From Yamagishiella unicocca (Eukaryota; Chlorophyta; Chlorophyceae; Chlamydomonadales; Volvocaceae): a DNA stretch of 64,000 bases. Of the stretch, positions 36,961 to 48,540 are shown piece by piece (the stretch's first letter is position 1; each line of letters opens with the position of its first letter). The stretch is from the NCBI GenBank assembly GCA_003116995.1, contig BDSL01000001.1, forward strand, positions 2,294,001-2,358,000. The letters run 5' to 3'. Made by a program: the position numbers and the translations under genes. A model generated the notes under the pieces. That model was given only the letters and a program-made list of their open reading frames with translations. It was not told the origin of the DNA and did no database searches.

Positions 36961-37584
36961 CATTAAAGCAAACACCTGGCTCTCTTGGGCACGGCACGGC
37001 TGCGGCGAGGTGAGCGCAGTCCGTCTGTCGTAGTCCGTAGAACCTACCTCCGTTTCCTGGAATTCGGCGAATTCCCTCCGATAATTGCTTAGGCATAGAC
37101 CTGGTACCGTATGCAAATTGCATAGCGAAGGGTTGAATCTCAGGAACGTAGAAAAGTATGAGCTGCGTATTTAGACGCACGTCTGGTAGATCGTAGATGC
37201 ATCTATATTTGCGCCCGAATGGCGTAGATGCCATCCTAAGATGTCGCAGTTTTTTGGGAGGCGGCAATCTTCTCCAATTATACCCATTGTAAGACATTGT
37301 TTACTATAATTTTCGCAAGAAGGCCGAGCACTCCGTATAGTACGTAATCCACTAATCCTTGCGAGGCCTGATTTCGTGTGACTCAAATACATCTATACAG
37401 CAATTAGGAGTCCAGCGCGAAGGGGGCGGCTGGCCCTTTCAGGTATCGCTTTCAGCGCTATTAATCTTACGGCAAACGTTAAGCCAAATATTTTCCATCA
37501 ACAAACGTAGGCTCTGCCGTGATTTGAAACCCCTTTCCTTAGTGCAACGTTTTGGGATAGTGAGTTTTTACCGCACGCCGTCGC
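36961..37584. other. Spacer and probable promoter region of the plus-strand kinase gene
   Basis: Low-GC DNA between the duplicated LINE remnants and the first proposed kinase exon. No gene is supported. The 5' UTR and promoter of the kinase gene should lie in its right part. No clear TATA element was identified. Confidence 0.4.
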
Positions 37585-39422
37585 ATGGGCCTCGAGCGGC
37601 TACTGAAGGCCTGCTTCCGAAGCGACAGCGGCAAATATGGCGCCGTATTTGATGGTTGCTCAAGGAAGGAGCATAAGGAAGGGGCCGAAAGGGCGATTGT
37701 GCGACCGCTGAAGGACCTAAGCTCTACGTCGGGTCAAGGCACAGCGTTAGCAAATGGTGTATGTACCGTGGTCTCTGGCCTGGACTTTTCTACAGCTGTC
37801 CAACGTATGTCATTTTGCATCGGGTTCGTCCGCATGCTCCCTCCTGCTTTTTGTCCCCGCGAACTGTCCAATCCCTTTATTGCTTTGCCTGGCGTTGTAT
37901 ATTGTCCACCCGGTGGCGCCTCAATCCGTGCACCTCCTCATACTGCGTCCCACCGCCATCCTTCCGTTTGGTATCTTTGAACGGGCTTCCCAGTAACCAT
38001 TCCTGCCCGGCTCATTACGCGCGCACCTGACAGGGGGCGACAGCTGTACGCCAGATGCGCACATGGAGCTCCCACGACCAAAACCCCGGATGGCGTCAGC
38101 CCCGGGGGGGTCGGAATCGCAGACCTTTCTCAACCGCGTCATTTGCACCGGGGCCGACCTGCTGACCGGCGCCACCCCCATAGAGGGCTCATCCGTGACC
38201 CGCAGCTCCAACATTGCGGTTGTGACGGTCGAAATCCCGCGCTTCGACTGCGAGCCCCGCTCCGCCAGCACGAAGTTCTACCTGGAAGACGGCGAGGTCA
38301 CCTCCCCCCCCATCCGCCCCGAGATGCGCTCTCCCCGGAGCATGCCGCCCCTTGCCACCTCCCAACCCACATCGGCCGTACGGCCCCAGCACCGTCTGCT
38401 GTCGGATCTTGGCCTCACCCCCGCTGGCGCTACGATAAAAACCACCACCACCTCCACCGCCACTACCACAACCAGCACCTACTACGACACCAACACCAAC
38501 AGCACCAGCGTCGTCGCTGCAGCAGCCAACAGGGACGCCTCGCACGCCCCGGTGCCGCAGGGCACCCTGCCGCCAGTGGCCCAGATCTCGTTCCGGGCCC
38601 AGCCCCCAGCACGGACACTTGGCGCCGAGGGGCTGGCAGCCGCAGCCAGGGAAGCCGCCTGCTCCCCCAGCAACGTAGTCGGCCTTCCCACGCCAGGCTT
38701 GCCGCCGCCGGCCCCCTCCACGTCGCTGACGGCGTTCCCCGCGGTGGCCTGCGCGCAGCGCAGCCGGGGCGCTAGCGAGTGTAACTCGGGCAGGGAGCAG
38801 GGAATCGGCTCCAACGTCTCGCTGCGCTTCGGTGGCCTGGACGTGGGTTGCGCTCTCGGGCTGAGCGGAGTGGCGGCAGGGCTAGACCCGCGTGCCGCCG
38901 GCGCGGCCCGCCAATCCTTCCAGGGCAGCGAGCCCACCACCACGCTTGCGCAGCGCACCCGCTCCACCCCAGGCGTCAACACGGCCCTCGCGCCGGTTCT
39001 TGCCGCCGCCACTGGCGAGCGGGATCTCGGCTACATCTGCGCAACCAGTCTGGCGGAGCTGTCCTGCCAGCTGGAGTGGCTGCGATGGCTGGCCAGCGGC
39101 AGCAGCGGCCGGGTGTACACGGGGCTGTGGAAGGGCAGCCCGGTCGCCGTCAAGGTGGTGCTCAGCACCACACCCGACCAGCTGCGGGAGAGCTCACGGG
39201 AGGCGCTGCTGAGCCGCGTCGTGAGCCACCCCGCCATCTGCCAGGTGCGGGAACGAGGGGGGGGGCGAGAAGACCCGGGGATGGGGGCCGGGTGCGCAGG
39301 CGCGGGGAGGGGGAATCGATTGACACGACAAAACCGAAAGAGAGGACGCGTTGCCCTAGCCGCTGCTCGCCGCCCTACACTGCCGGCGCTGCTGTTTGCT
39401 AGCGCAAGTGCTGGCACCAACC

Positions 39423-39478
<56 letters not shown>

Positions 39479-42400
39479 GCCGCCGCCTCGGCTGCCTCCC
39501 ACCTCCCTCGGCCCGCAGTGCTACACCGTGTGCTCCGAGTGCATCACCGCAGAGCACCTGCAGCTGCCCCAGCCCCGGCTCGCTGACCGCAGTGCCCCGG
39601 TCACCGCCCCACCCGTGGACCTCCTCAACAGCCCACCCAGCACCATGGCGCTTTCCCCCCTGCCCGACAGCGGCCCCCCCTCCCTCAAAGTCCCTGGTAC
39701 GCCCCACTACGCCAGGGCCTCCGGCCATTTCGGCTCCACCGGTGCTTCCAGCTGCGTAAGCCCCAACACCCGCGGCACCGGAGGCGCCGGAGGCACCATC
39801 GGGATGGGAGAAGCTGTGGGGCCTGTCGATCCGGCTCAATGCTGCAGCTGCTCGCGCTCCGGGAAGCATTGCCGCGCGTCCCGGTTCTGCTCCAACTCGA
39901 GTTCCCCCTGCTGCAGCTCAGCCGCGGGTTCTCATGCGCGTAAATTGAAGCCCACGAATCGCGGCCTAATCGACCTGTCGTTGCCGCTGCTGCAGCTGCC
40001 CGCGCTGCAGCAGGGCGGCTCTGAGAGGGAAGAGGGCCATCCGGTAACGGCGCCGGCGCTGGACTCCCGGCCGGGCTCTCTGCCCTGCAGCCGACGCGGC
40101 AGCAACGGCGGCGACGGCGGCCGCCGCAACACCACGCCAGACGCGTGGGTCCTGAGTGGTCGCACCGGCGGCCGCGACGCCGTCGGCAGCTCGGCAGACT
40201 CACAGCTCATGGAGGACGCCAGGCAGCGGCTCAAGCAGCATTCTGAAGGGCAGCGGAAGCGGCAGAGGCAGGGCGCAGCGGGCCCACGCGGAGCGCCCAG
40301 CATGTCTCAAGCAGGGCCGCACTGGCAGCAAGTCGATGGGGCCGGGGCCGGAGGCGCAGGGCCGGGGGCGGGCATGGGCGGGAGCACTGGCTTGTGCACA
40401 TCGCCTCCCTCTAGTACAGGCAGGGGCATGGGAGTGGCGAGCTGGGGCGGAAACCCGTTGCCCGGGCCCTCCACGTCCGGAGGCGTGGGTCAGGCCGGGG
40501 GCGACTCGGCTGGCACCTGGTGGGCCGCGGGGACGAGCCCCAGCTCTGCTGCTGGCGGCGTCGAGGCGCGGCGCGCCATGGGCTGCGCGGACCTCAACAC
40601 CACGCTATCGTTGTCGGAGCTGCTCAGGTGCGGAGGGTTGCGAGGAAGACCCGGGTAGGTGAGACAAAACGGGCGGAGGGCAGGGAGCAAACCCGTGACC
40701 GGAGGCCGGAGGGAAAGGAACGTTGTCTGGGGGTGCCCAGCACGTTGTCTGGAGGAGGGTGAACAGCACGTTGTCTGGAGGAGGGTGAACAGCACGTTGT
40801 CTGGAGGAGGGTGGCCAGCACGTTGTCTGGAGGAGGGTGAACAGCACGTTGTCTGGGGGAGGGTGCCCAGCACGTTGTCTGGGGGAGGGTGCCCAGCACG
40901 TTGTCTGGAGGAGGGTGAACAGCACGTTGTCTGGAGGAGGGTGGCCAGCACGTTGTCTGGAGGAGGGTGAACAGCACGTTGTCTGGAGGAGGGTGAACAG
41001 CACGTTGTCTGGAGGAGGGTGGCCAGCACGTTGTCTGGAGGAGGGTGAACAGCACGTTGTCTGGAGGAGGGTGGCCAGCACGTTTCTAAACTGGCAGTTG
41101 GTGGTGTTGGGGGCCGGGGCCCGTGAAGGTGCACCGCTCTGCGAGTGCCGTGGTGTGGGTGAAAGGTGGCGACTCCGTGCGTGTGTTGCTGGCGCTGGCC
41201 GTTCCCACCCGCCAGGGAAGCCACTTGTGGGGGGCTGCGAATCTGCACGTTCTATTTGCATGCACGCCCCGTAACGGCCGCACAAGCCACCCTGCCTGCC
41301 CGGCAGGCCAAACTGTGCTTTGAATCGTATGTTGCGACCACCATATGCTTCCATCCTACCTCCGTCCTCCACCCCTACCATCGCTCAGACACTCACGGCA
41401 TTGCCAGTTACTCGCTCGCGCTTCGGCACATATGTAGCAGCAGCAGCAGCAGCAAAGAGTCACATCCTCCTGTTAGCCGTTCGCGGTCGCGCACCCACCG
41501 CGAACCCCAACATATCCATTTTTCAAATTACCGTCATTGTCCGCAGGACCTACACGCCCGCGGAGGAGGACGGCGGCATGGCGACCTTCTCTCTGGCGGC
41601 CACGCTGCTGTCCATGGGCGCCATCCCTGGACGGTACTGCACCGTTGTCGTACTGGAGTGGTGCAACCAGGGTGCGTGGTGCAGTAGGCGGGTGCGGTGG
41701 GCATGGGGGTAGGGAGGGAGGGAGGGCGAGGGAATGGCGCTGTGGGATGGAGGGTTCGTGCCGTGATGAGCAAATGGAACAGGGCGCGCGCGAGGGGAGT
41801 TGCGGGTTTAGGGTATTCAGGGGTCGCTGCCAGGCTCCTGTGCTGCGCCTCTCCGCAGCTACACGCACTGCCACCGCATGCTCCCGAGGTTCCTCTGCGA
41901 GCGTCTGCCGCCAACGTCCCCTGCCCTGGCCTCCCACCTTCCGCCTCCACTTGCTCTCCCCCCCCCAAGGCACCCTGCTGCAGGCCATCAGGGCACGGCC
42001 CTTCAACCCCGAGCGCTCCAACACCAACCACGGCGGCCTGCTGTCGCTGCTGCGCACCTCCCTGGAGATCGCGCAGGGCATGAGGTACCTGCACTCGCTG
42101 GGCATCATACACGGTGGGGCTGGCAAGGGGGGAAGAGAGGAAACCAATGGGGCCGGGGCACGGGGGCCGATGCGGGCGCTGGCTAGCTTGCAGCACTGAT
42201 AGCGCGCGGTGGAGGGGATGGGGAGGGCGGGTGGCCATCAGCGGGGGGAAGGGGAGGGAGTGGGGAGGGCGGGCGGCCATTAGCTGGGTGTTACGCTGGG
42301 GGGTGAGTAGAGAGGAAACCCATCAACCAGCAAGGGAGGTGAAGGAGGAGAGCCAGGAGTGTCTGGTTCCGCGCTCGCAGCCGAATACAATGGGGTGGTG

Positions 42401-45400
42401 TGACGTACCAGTACGCCGTATGGGTAGCTTCCTACATGGACGCTTGTACTCTTGAAACGAACTCGACAGTTCGGGATCGTTGGCGTATCTTCTGTAGTGT
42501 AAACGGTGAGGTCAGGTCGCGTTCCGTGCAGGCGCCATGTCGCGACGAAAGCCAGTCTACACGCAAGCGGGCGCGACCTCGTGTCCGCCTGCGCCGTGGC
42601 CCTAGTGCCCAGCCTGAGTACCCAAGGCTTGCTCGCAGTGCGTCCCTCACCCGCAGATCCTCGCGTCCAGCTCCCCCGTAGCCCTTCAGCCTGACGACTC
42701 CGCACCATCCCTCTCCCTGCCGCTCCCCCCCTCTCCCTCCCTCCCTCTCCCTCCCTGTCCCTCCCTCTCCCTCTCCCTCCCTTCTTGTCCCTCTCTCTCC
42801 CTCCCTGGCCACCAACGCCGTGGACGCTCCACAGGCGACCTGAAGCCCAGGTAGGGCCGCAGCTGGAAGCCCTCGGCACGGGGCGTGATTGGGGGAATGC
42901 ATCCGGGCTAGCCGGGGTCTTGGGGCCTCCGCGTCCTTGCGCCTGAGCTGTCCGCTTTGCCCGCCCGTGCCTGCCCCTTGGCGCGCGTGTGTGCATTCTG
43001 CTTCCAGCCGCCCCCAGCTGTGGAAGCAACCGTTGCGGGGTGAGGGCAGTCGTGGCGGTGCAGCCCCCCTGCCCGCGTCCCCCTCGCAGTGCTGCCTCCA
43101 AGTGCCTGATACGGTACCGTCAACACCACCCGCCTGCTGCTGCTGCTCTCCTTGCCCCCCTTGAGCGGCGCCTCCCCGGCCCCCCTCCTCCCCGGCCCCC
43201 CTCCTCGCTGCGCCCACTATCCTGTCCTTTTCGTGTCAACGGTTTTCCCGCCCCCCACCCCACCCCCTCAGCAACGTGTTGCTTCAGTCCCACGCGGGCT
43301 CCACGAGCGCCAGCGGCATCTGGGCAGCGGACCTCCGGGGATACGTCGCCAAGGTGGGGTGCTGCGCCTGTCCTGCGTGTTCAGGGTTTGGATGGGGCTG
43401 CTGGGCAGTGCGCGCAGTGCCAACCAATGCAACGTGCTGGTCCCGGTGCGCTGGCAGCAACCTGGTGATCAGGGGCGTGGGCTGCTGCCTAAGGGTGTGA
43501 GCAGCCTGGAGGAGGGGGAGTGCGGGGGAGCGAGGGGCAGGTTGCAGCTGGGCACGGAGGAGGGCGGTCGGTTTGGGCGTAAGGGGTCGATGCCGTCGTC
43601 CTGGGCAGGAGGGCAGCCGCTGAAATGCCGTCGGCAGAGGGAGGAGGGTGCGGCTGCCCGGTGCTTCCCGATTCCTAGTTGTGGGCCTCACCCAAGACCC
43701 AAGACCCGTGCGGCTGGGTTCGTCGGCGGCTTGCCCAATGGGTGCGAGTCTGGGGTCTCGAGGAAGGCCCGTGGATGCCCGAAAAAACCGTTTGCAACAG
43801 ACGTTTTGAGATGCATGCTGGAGAACTGGGTTGGGGATACTAAAGCCGAAGTCTGGGGTCAGGGGCACGAGCGTTGGAATGTAGCGCTCCTCGGGGTCCT
43901 TACGCAGCCACAACGCTAAGCAGCATACCCCGCGGCTGTTAAGGCTCGATGGCTTTCTCAGTGCACCTACTTGTCACCCACCCATCATCCAGCATGCATC
44001 TCCAAACGGCTGTCCTAAACGGTTTTCTCTTGCGTACACGGGTTTTTCCTTGCAATTCCTCCCCCATGCAACCCGCAGGTGGCCGACTTCGGCTTGGCTG
44101 TAACCGCGCAGAACGGCAGCGAGGGAGCGGCGGTGGGCGGCGGCGGCGGCGGCGGCTGCTCGGACAGCCACTGGGGCGCGCTGGCTTACCTCGCCCCTGA
44201 GGTGCCCGTCTCCGGGCCCAGCAAGAAGTCCGATGTGTACTCGTACGGCTGCGTGCTGTACCACATGTGCACCGGCAAGCAGCCCTTCCAGGTAGAGCGG
44301 GGACGGCGGCGGGGGGACGCGGGGCTGGAGGCGTCGTTTGGTTGCATGTGTGGTGGCGAGGGGGCCGGAAGGGGTATAGCCGGCTCGTGGTGCCGCCTAG
44401 GCCCGGGCCCCCGGTTGCTTGGTTACCTTGCAGCCTCCTCGTGTGTTGCTGGGTTAACAACGCACAGGCGCAGCCTCCTCGTGTGTTGCTGGGTTAACAG
44501 CGCACAGGCGCAGCCTCCTCGTGTGTTGCTGGGTTAACAGCGCACAGGCGCAGCCTCCTCGTGTGTTGCTGGGTTAACAGCGCACAGGCGCAGCCTCCTC
44601 GTGTGTTGCTGGGTTAACAGCGCACAGGCGCAGCCTCCTCGTGTGTTGCTGGGTTAACAACGCACAGGCGCAGCCTCCTCGTGTGTTGCTGGGTTAACAG
44701 CGCACAGGCGCACCCTCCTCGTGTGTTGCTGGGTTAACAGCGCACAGGCGCAGCCTCCTCGTGTGTTGCTGGGTTAACAGCGCACAGGCGCAGCCTCCTC
44801 GTGTGTTGCTGGGTTAACAGCGCACAGGCGTAGCCTCCTCGTGTGTTGCTGGGTTAACAGCGCACAGGCGTAGCCTCCTCGTGTGTTGCTGGGTTAACAG
44901 CGCACAGGCGCAGCCTCCTCGTGTTAACAACGCACAGGCGCAGCCTCCTCGTGTGTTGCTGGGTTAACAACGCACAGGCGCAGCCTCCTCGTGTGTTGCT
45001 GGGTTAACAACGCACAGGCGTAGCCTCCTCGTGTGTTGCTGGGTTAACAACGCACAGGCGCAGCCTCCTCGTGTGTTGCTGGGTTAACAGCGCACAGGCG
45101 CAGCCTCCTCGTGTGTTGCTGGGTTAACAGCGCACAGGCGCAGCCTCCTCGTGTGTTGCTGGGTTAACAACGCACAGGCGCAGCCTCCTCGTGTGTTGCT
45201 GGGTTAACAACGCACAGGCGCAGCCTCCTCGTGTGTTGCCGGGTTAACAGCGCACAGGCGCACTGCGCTCTGCGAGGTCGTTCCTATGTCGCAACCCCCC
45301 GCGCGTGCACCCCACCCCACGTACCACGGGTTTCCCTCGAACCCCACGTACCACGACATAGGTGTCCGCCGACCATGCGCCAACTGTCCTGTCCTTTTCG

Positions 45401-46359
45401 CGTCAACGGTTGTTATGACACCTCCCCACGCACCATACTGGATGCCCAGTTCCGCCGACGCACCTAGGACGCCCGTCCGCCCCAAGCCGCTTCAGCCCAC
45501 CTCAAAGGTGCCCCTTCGCCCACCCGCCCGTCACTCCGTGCTCCCCCAGGGCATCCGCCAGGGCCGCCTGCTGGTGGGTCTTGCCACGGGCGTGTTCACC
45601 TTGCAGTGGCCGGACAATATATATAAGGTGCTCCGCTGCCTGGGCGAGGCGTGTTGCTCGCCCGACCCGCGGGACCGCCCAACCTTCGACAAGGTGGCCA
45701 ACGCGCTGCAGAAGACCATCGCGTACGTGGTCAGCGCGCCAAGCCCCGGAGGCAGCAGCTCCTCCAGGTACGTGCGCCTGGGCGGGACGGCGGGCCGGGG
45801 CGGAGAGGAGAGGAGACCCGTGGGTCGGCGCCTAGAAAGGAGTGAAACCTAGGGGGAAAGGGCGTTAGGCACCCGAATGCACTGTATGCCCGAGATCTTG
45901 GTTCGAGTATCCAAAGCCTGAGGGGGATGGGGCGAGGGGCCGCCAGCCAGGCGGGGTGGGAGCGCGGTACGGGGTACGGAGGGCAGCGAGGAAACACGTA
46001 GAACGGGCGGGGAGAGCACGAGTCACTAGCGTAGGAAGAGAAAGCTCGGAGCGCGGGGGCCGGAGTGGGGCGGACCGGCCGTTGGCTTGGCTTGGCTTGG
46101 CTTGGCTTGGCTTGGCTTGGCTTGGCTTGGCTTGGCTTGATGCTGCCGGGTTGGGACATTTACGTGCTGCCGTCCTCGCCCCGACGCACCTCGCAGGATG
46201 CCCAGTCGCACGTCGCCGTTGCTGTCGGGCGTTGAGGAGGAGGAGGACGCGGTGGCTGCGGCGGCTGCATGGCGCACTGCGGTTGCCGGGTGCGCGCAGC
46301 TGGGCGGCCTGGAGCTGTTCGCCGCGCTGCCCAATGGCAACCCCAGCACCGCTGTCTAG
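37585..46359 (+). CDS. Protein kinase with large disordered N-lobe insert
   Basis: Ten exons: 37585-37804, 38034-39244, 39519-40627, 41547-41671, 41970-42113, 42835-42850, 43272-43353, 44079-44291, 45550-45767, 46197-46359; 1166 residues in one frame. Motifs: glycine loop ASGSSGRVYTG (from 427), Lys447 in VAVKVV, catalytic loop IIHGDLKPSN (934-943), DFG (972-974), YLAPE (1006-1010) and KSDVYSYGCVLYHM. The loop has HGD where most kinases have HRD; the catalytic Asp is present. The helix order and SDVYSYG resemble TKL/MAPKKK-like kinases expanded in Chlamydomonas. About 350 low-complexity residues (~495-850) interrupt the N-lobe between HPAICQ and LEWCNQG. The activation segment carries a seven-Gly run. 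Exon 1 (MGLERLLKACF) joins in frame through a GTATGT donor but is less certain; an alternative start is ATG 38063. Substrate unknown. Confidence 0.85.
39421..39490. repeat. CTG/CAG trinucleotide repeat in a kinase intron
   Basis: Seventeen or so uninterrupted GCT units followed by GCC/CCG units, inside the intron 39245-39518 and ending about 30 bp before its 3' splice site. The tract is open in all forward frames, so retention would not create an immediate stop within it. Such runs are usually length-polymorphic. Confidence 0.95.
40718..41085. repeat. 26-bp minisatellite in a kinase intron
   Basis: About 14 copies of CAGCACGTTGTCTGGAGGAG plus GGTGAA, with GGTGGC and GGTGCC variants, within the intron 40628-41546. 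Variants are interspersed rather than blocked, as in arrays shaped by repeated unequal exchange. Confidence 0.95.
42715..42815. repeat. Long polypyrimidine (CTCCC)n tract upstream of a microexon
   Basis: Some 100 nt made almost only of C and T (CTCCCTCCCTCTCC type), ending about 20 nt before the 16-nt exon 42835-42850 of the kinase gene. Such a tract could help define the tiny exon by binding pyrimidine-tract factors; this role is inferred. Confidence 0.8.
42835..42850 (+). other. 16-nt microexon coding the kinase GDLKP catalytic loop
   Basis: The sequence gcgacctgaagcccag is flanked by AG before and GTAGGG after. Joined to the preceding exon (ends ...ATACACG) and the next (starts CAACGTG), it completes I-H-G-D-L-K-P-S-N with correct phases (1 in, 2 out). 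Without it the reading frame is lost, since 16 is not a multiple of three, and the catalytic Asp is removed. Confidence 0.85.
43755..44062. repeat. Inverted pair of a dispersed intron repeat
   Basis: In the kinase intron 43354-44078, the segment 43755-43855 (cgaggaaggcccgtggatgc ... gagatgcatgctggagaa) reappears in reverse complement at 43978-44062. The two copies share GATGCATGCTGGA and AAACCGTTT blocks and flank ~120 bp. Single copies of the same family occur in introns of two other genes here (9716-9840 and 58428-58510). Confidence 0.8.
44430..45262. repeat. 40-bp minisatellite, ~20 copies, in a kinase intron
   Basis: Almost perfect tandem copies of a 40-bp unit (CAGCCTCCTCGTGTGTTGCT then GGGTTAACAGCGCACAGGCG). 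Variants are few (AACAG/AACAA, CAGCC/TAGCC/CACCC). One copy near 44921-44950 lacks ten bases. The array takes up two thirds of the intron 44292-45549. High homogeneity means it is young or actively homogenised. Confidence 0.97.
46080..46140. repeat. TTGGC pentanucleotide repeat
   Basis: Eleven consecutive TTGGC units in the last kinase intron (45768-46196), about 60 bp before the final exon. A simple microsatellite; no further function visible. Confidence 0.95.
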
Positions 46360-47072
46360 GGGCTGGGCTGCGTGTCGGCCGGCCTGGCACTGGGCAGCGT
46401 GGCAGGCGATGGTTGGGATGCCGGGTGGTGCTTCTATTGTGGGCTCGCGGAGGTGCTGCCCGTCTGGTCCATACGTATGTTGTGGGCTCGCGGAGGTGCT
46501 GCCCGTCTGGTCCACACGTAAGGTCGCTGTCACGTCTGCCAGAGAGCCAGGATCGCACGCAAGATGGTACCGATAGTATGTGCGGATGGGAAGCTGGAGG
46601 GTTCGGAGCAGGGCGCATCGCAATGGCCTTGGTTGGAAAGCAGAGCGTATCGATTTTATCGGGCCGGTGTTGTGGTTGCCTTGGCTGGGAGGTGGGGCGG
46701 AGAGGTGGGGCGGGCATGGCTGGAAAGGAAGCCGTGGGGCTGCGGAGGAGAAAGAGGTGTTTGAGGTCACAAGTGGCCTCATCCATGAACGGGTGCACTT
46801 TGATAACGTCTGGATTTGGGGCCAATTATACGCCCTGCTAACGAGATGAGGCGCAGAACACGCTTAAGTAGCGAATGGTCAATGCCTTGTATGTGTCGAG
46901 CTTGAGTTATTTCATTGCTGATGCGAGACCGATGGTGCGGCAACAAGGAGGAGGCCGGGGCGCAGATGGATCCGGTTTCGGAGGCGTGATCAAATCCGAG
47001 CGAATCGGGTGGTTTGCGTGATCTCCGAGAGCAGCGCATTGCAGAAGGAAGCTAGGTGCAGTCGGCGGGGGG

Positions 47073-47077
47073 TGTAA
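47073..47077 (+). terminator. Candidate poly(A) signal TGTAA for the kinase gene
   Basis: TGTAA is the usual polyadenylation signal in Chlamydomonas. This is the first one I find on the plus strand after the kinase stop codon, about 710 nt downstream. The distance is long but acceptable for algal 3' UTRs. Confidence 0.4.
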
Positions 47078-48523
47078 GTGTGCAGGTGCGCAGTTTGATA
47101 CGTTGCAGCGTTCAAGAAACAAGAATCATGGGCGCGGGCAGGGCGCAGCATCAAGTACCGTCCAGGCGTTTTGCACGCGAGGTTGTTTGGGCAGGGTGGG
47201 TACGTCGTCGCCACCTGCGCGCTCACATGGATGGCCGTGCGCACCGCCCACTGGGCCCGACCCCGGGGGCCAGTCAGTCCTACAGTACCGTAGTGGGTCC
47301 GTGTGCAGGAGGCGAGGGGGCTGCCGGCCCTCTCACCCAGGGCCCCATAGCTTCCGTTTCCGTCAACCGCGCAATGCCAGCACGGCGCTGTTGTGACGCC
47401 CCGTATGCAGTGTTTCGGTTGCTGGCGTCGCAGGCAGGCTAGGATTGTGCGTATGGTAGGGCCAGGAGATGTCTCTGTACGCGGGCCGAGGGCCTCTTCT
47501 GCGGAATGCCTCCTCCGAACCCTGTCCGGAACGCCTGCATGGGTACGGCGGCTGGTGGAGCAGTACATCAAGCCCACGTTGCTGGTCGCTGTGGCTGGCG
47601 TGTTTGTTTTATGTGGTTTGTGTGTTATGGTGTTGGAATGATGGCGGTGGTGTACATCGATGTTTGCAGCCGGTTGCCACCAGGAAAGCGCACACCGGCT
47701 CGACATCAGCAATCAGGCCAGCTCCTCGAGATGATGCTTTGCGCCCGTTCTGAGGAGCGCCTGAGTCTGCGAACCCGCAGCCGCAAGTATGTCAAGTAAG
47801 TTACCAGCTTCTTGCCATGGGGAGAATGAAGGACAGCGGGTGACAAGTGCGGCGACCCGTTTCGGCTTTGCGCGGACGTCAAGTACGACAGCTAACGCCG
47901 TTGTTAGTCCTCGGGTTGATGGTGTTAGGTTCCTGGCGGCGGTTACCGTGCTGCCTGGTCGGACTGGATTTGCCTGCCCCCATGTCGCGCCAGTGGTACG
48001 TGGGCTCATGGGCGCTACACTGTTACGATGCGGTCGAAATGTACCAGCATCTTTGGTTTCTATTCCTGAACCAAACCATGACGGGGGGGCGTCCAAATGA
48101 TGGTTAACCTTCGAAAATGGGACGCTACTTCTTGTGAAGCATCTTTCCACGCCTCGCCTTTTTCGGTGTGCGGTACCCCGGTACATTGAGGTCTATCCTA
48201 CATGAAGGTTTTGGTGCGCAAGATAAGGATATCCCGCTTAGGTTCATTGTTCAGCCCTGTCAGCTGATGTAGTTACTTCGGTTCCGTTGTTTCCAGGTGG
48301 TCTATATGCAAGCATGACCAATCGCTGGCCCCCGTTGTGGTTGTGGACGTTGGAGATAAGGTCTTAAACGGGAATTTCGTCCCGAGATGCGGATCGCGGC
48401 CTCATAAGTTATCAACATATCTTGAGGACGCAATGATGGCTTGTAGACGCGATGACGCAGTGGCTCCCGCCGGCTGAGTTCGCGTATCATCGCTTGAGCG
48501 TGCCTACAAGCTCGCTTTCGCCT

Positions 48524-48540
48524 TGTAAACCAGGTTTACA
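48524..48540. terminator. Palindrome TGTAAACCAGGTTTACA with TGTAA on both strands
   Basis: A perfect inverted repeat of two 8-bp arms around one A. Each arm starts with TGTAA on its own strand, so one site could serve poly(A) signalling in both directions. It lies about 380 nt downstream of the OPR stop on the minus strand, a fitting distance; for the kinase gene it is 2.2 kb away. Confidence 0.45.

Noticed and set aside
40490..41381. Two long minus-strand frames with repeated PPPDNVLATLLQTTC units
   Set aside because: Translation of the 26-bp minisatellite on the strand opposite the kinase gene; no start context or domain.
44430..45262. Possible CRISPR array (regular ~40-bp repeats)
   Set aside because: Units abut without unique spacers and lie in a eukaryotic intron; it is a minisatellite.
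45880..45925. GGTTCGAGTATCC resembling a tRNA T-arm
   Set aside because: No matching acceptor, D or anticodon arms around it; it lies in a kinase intron.
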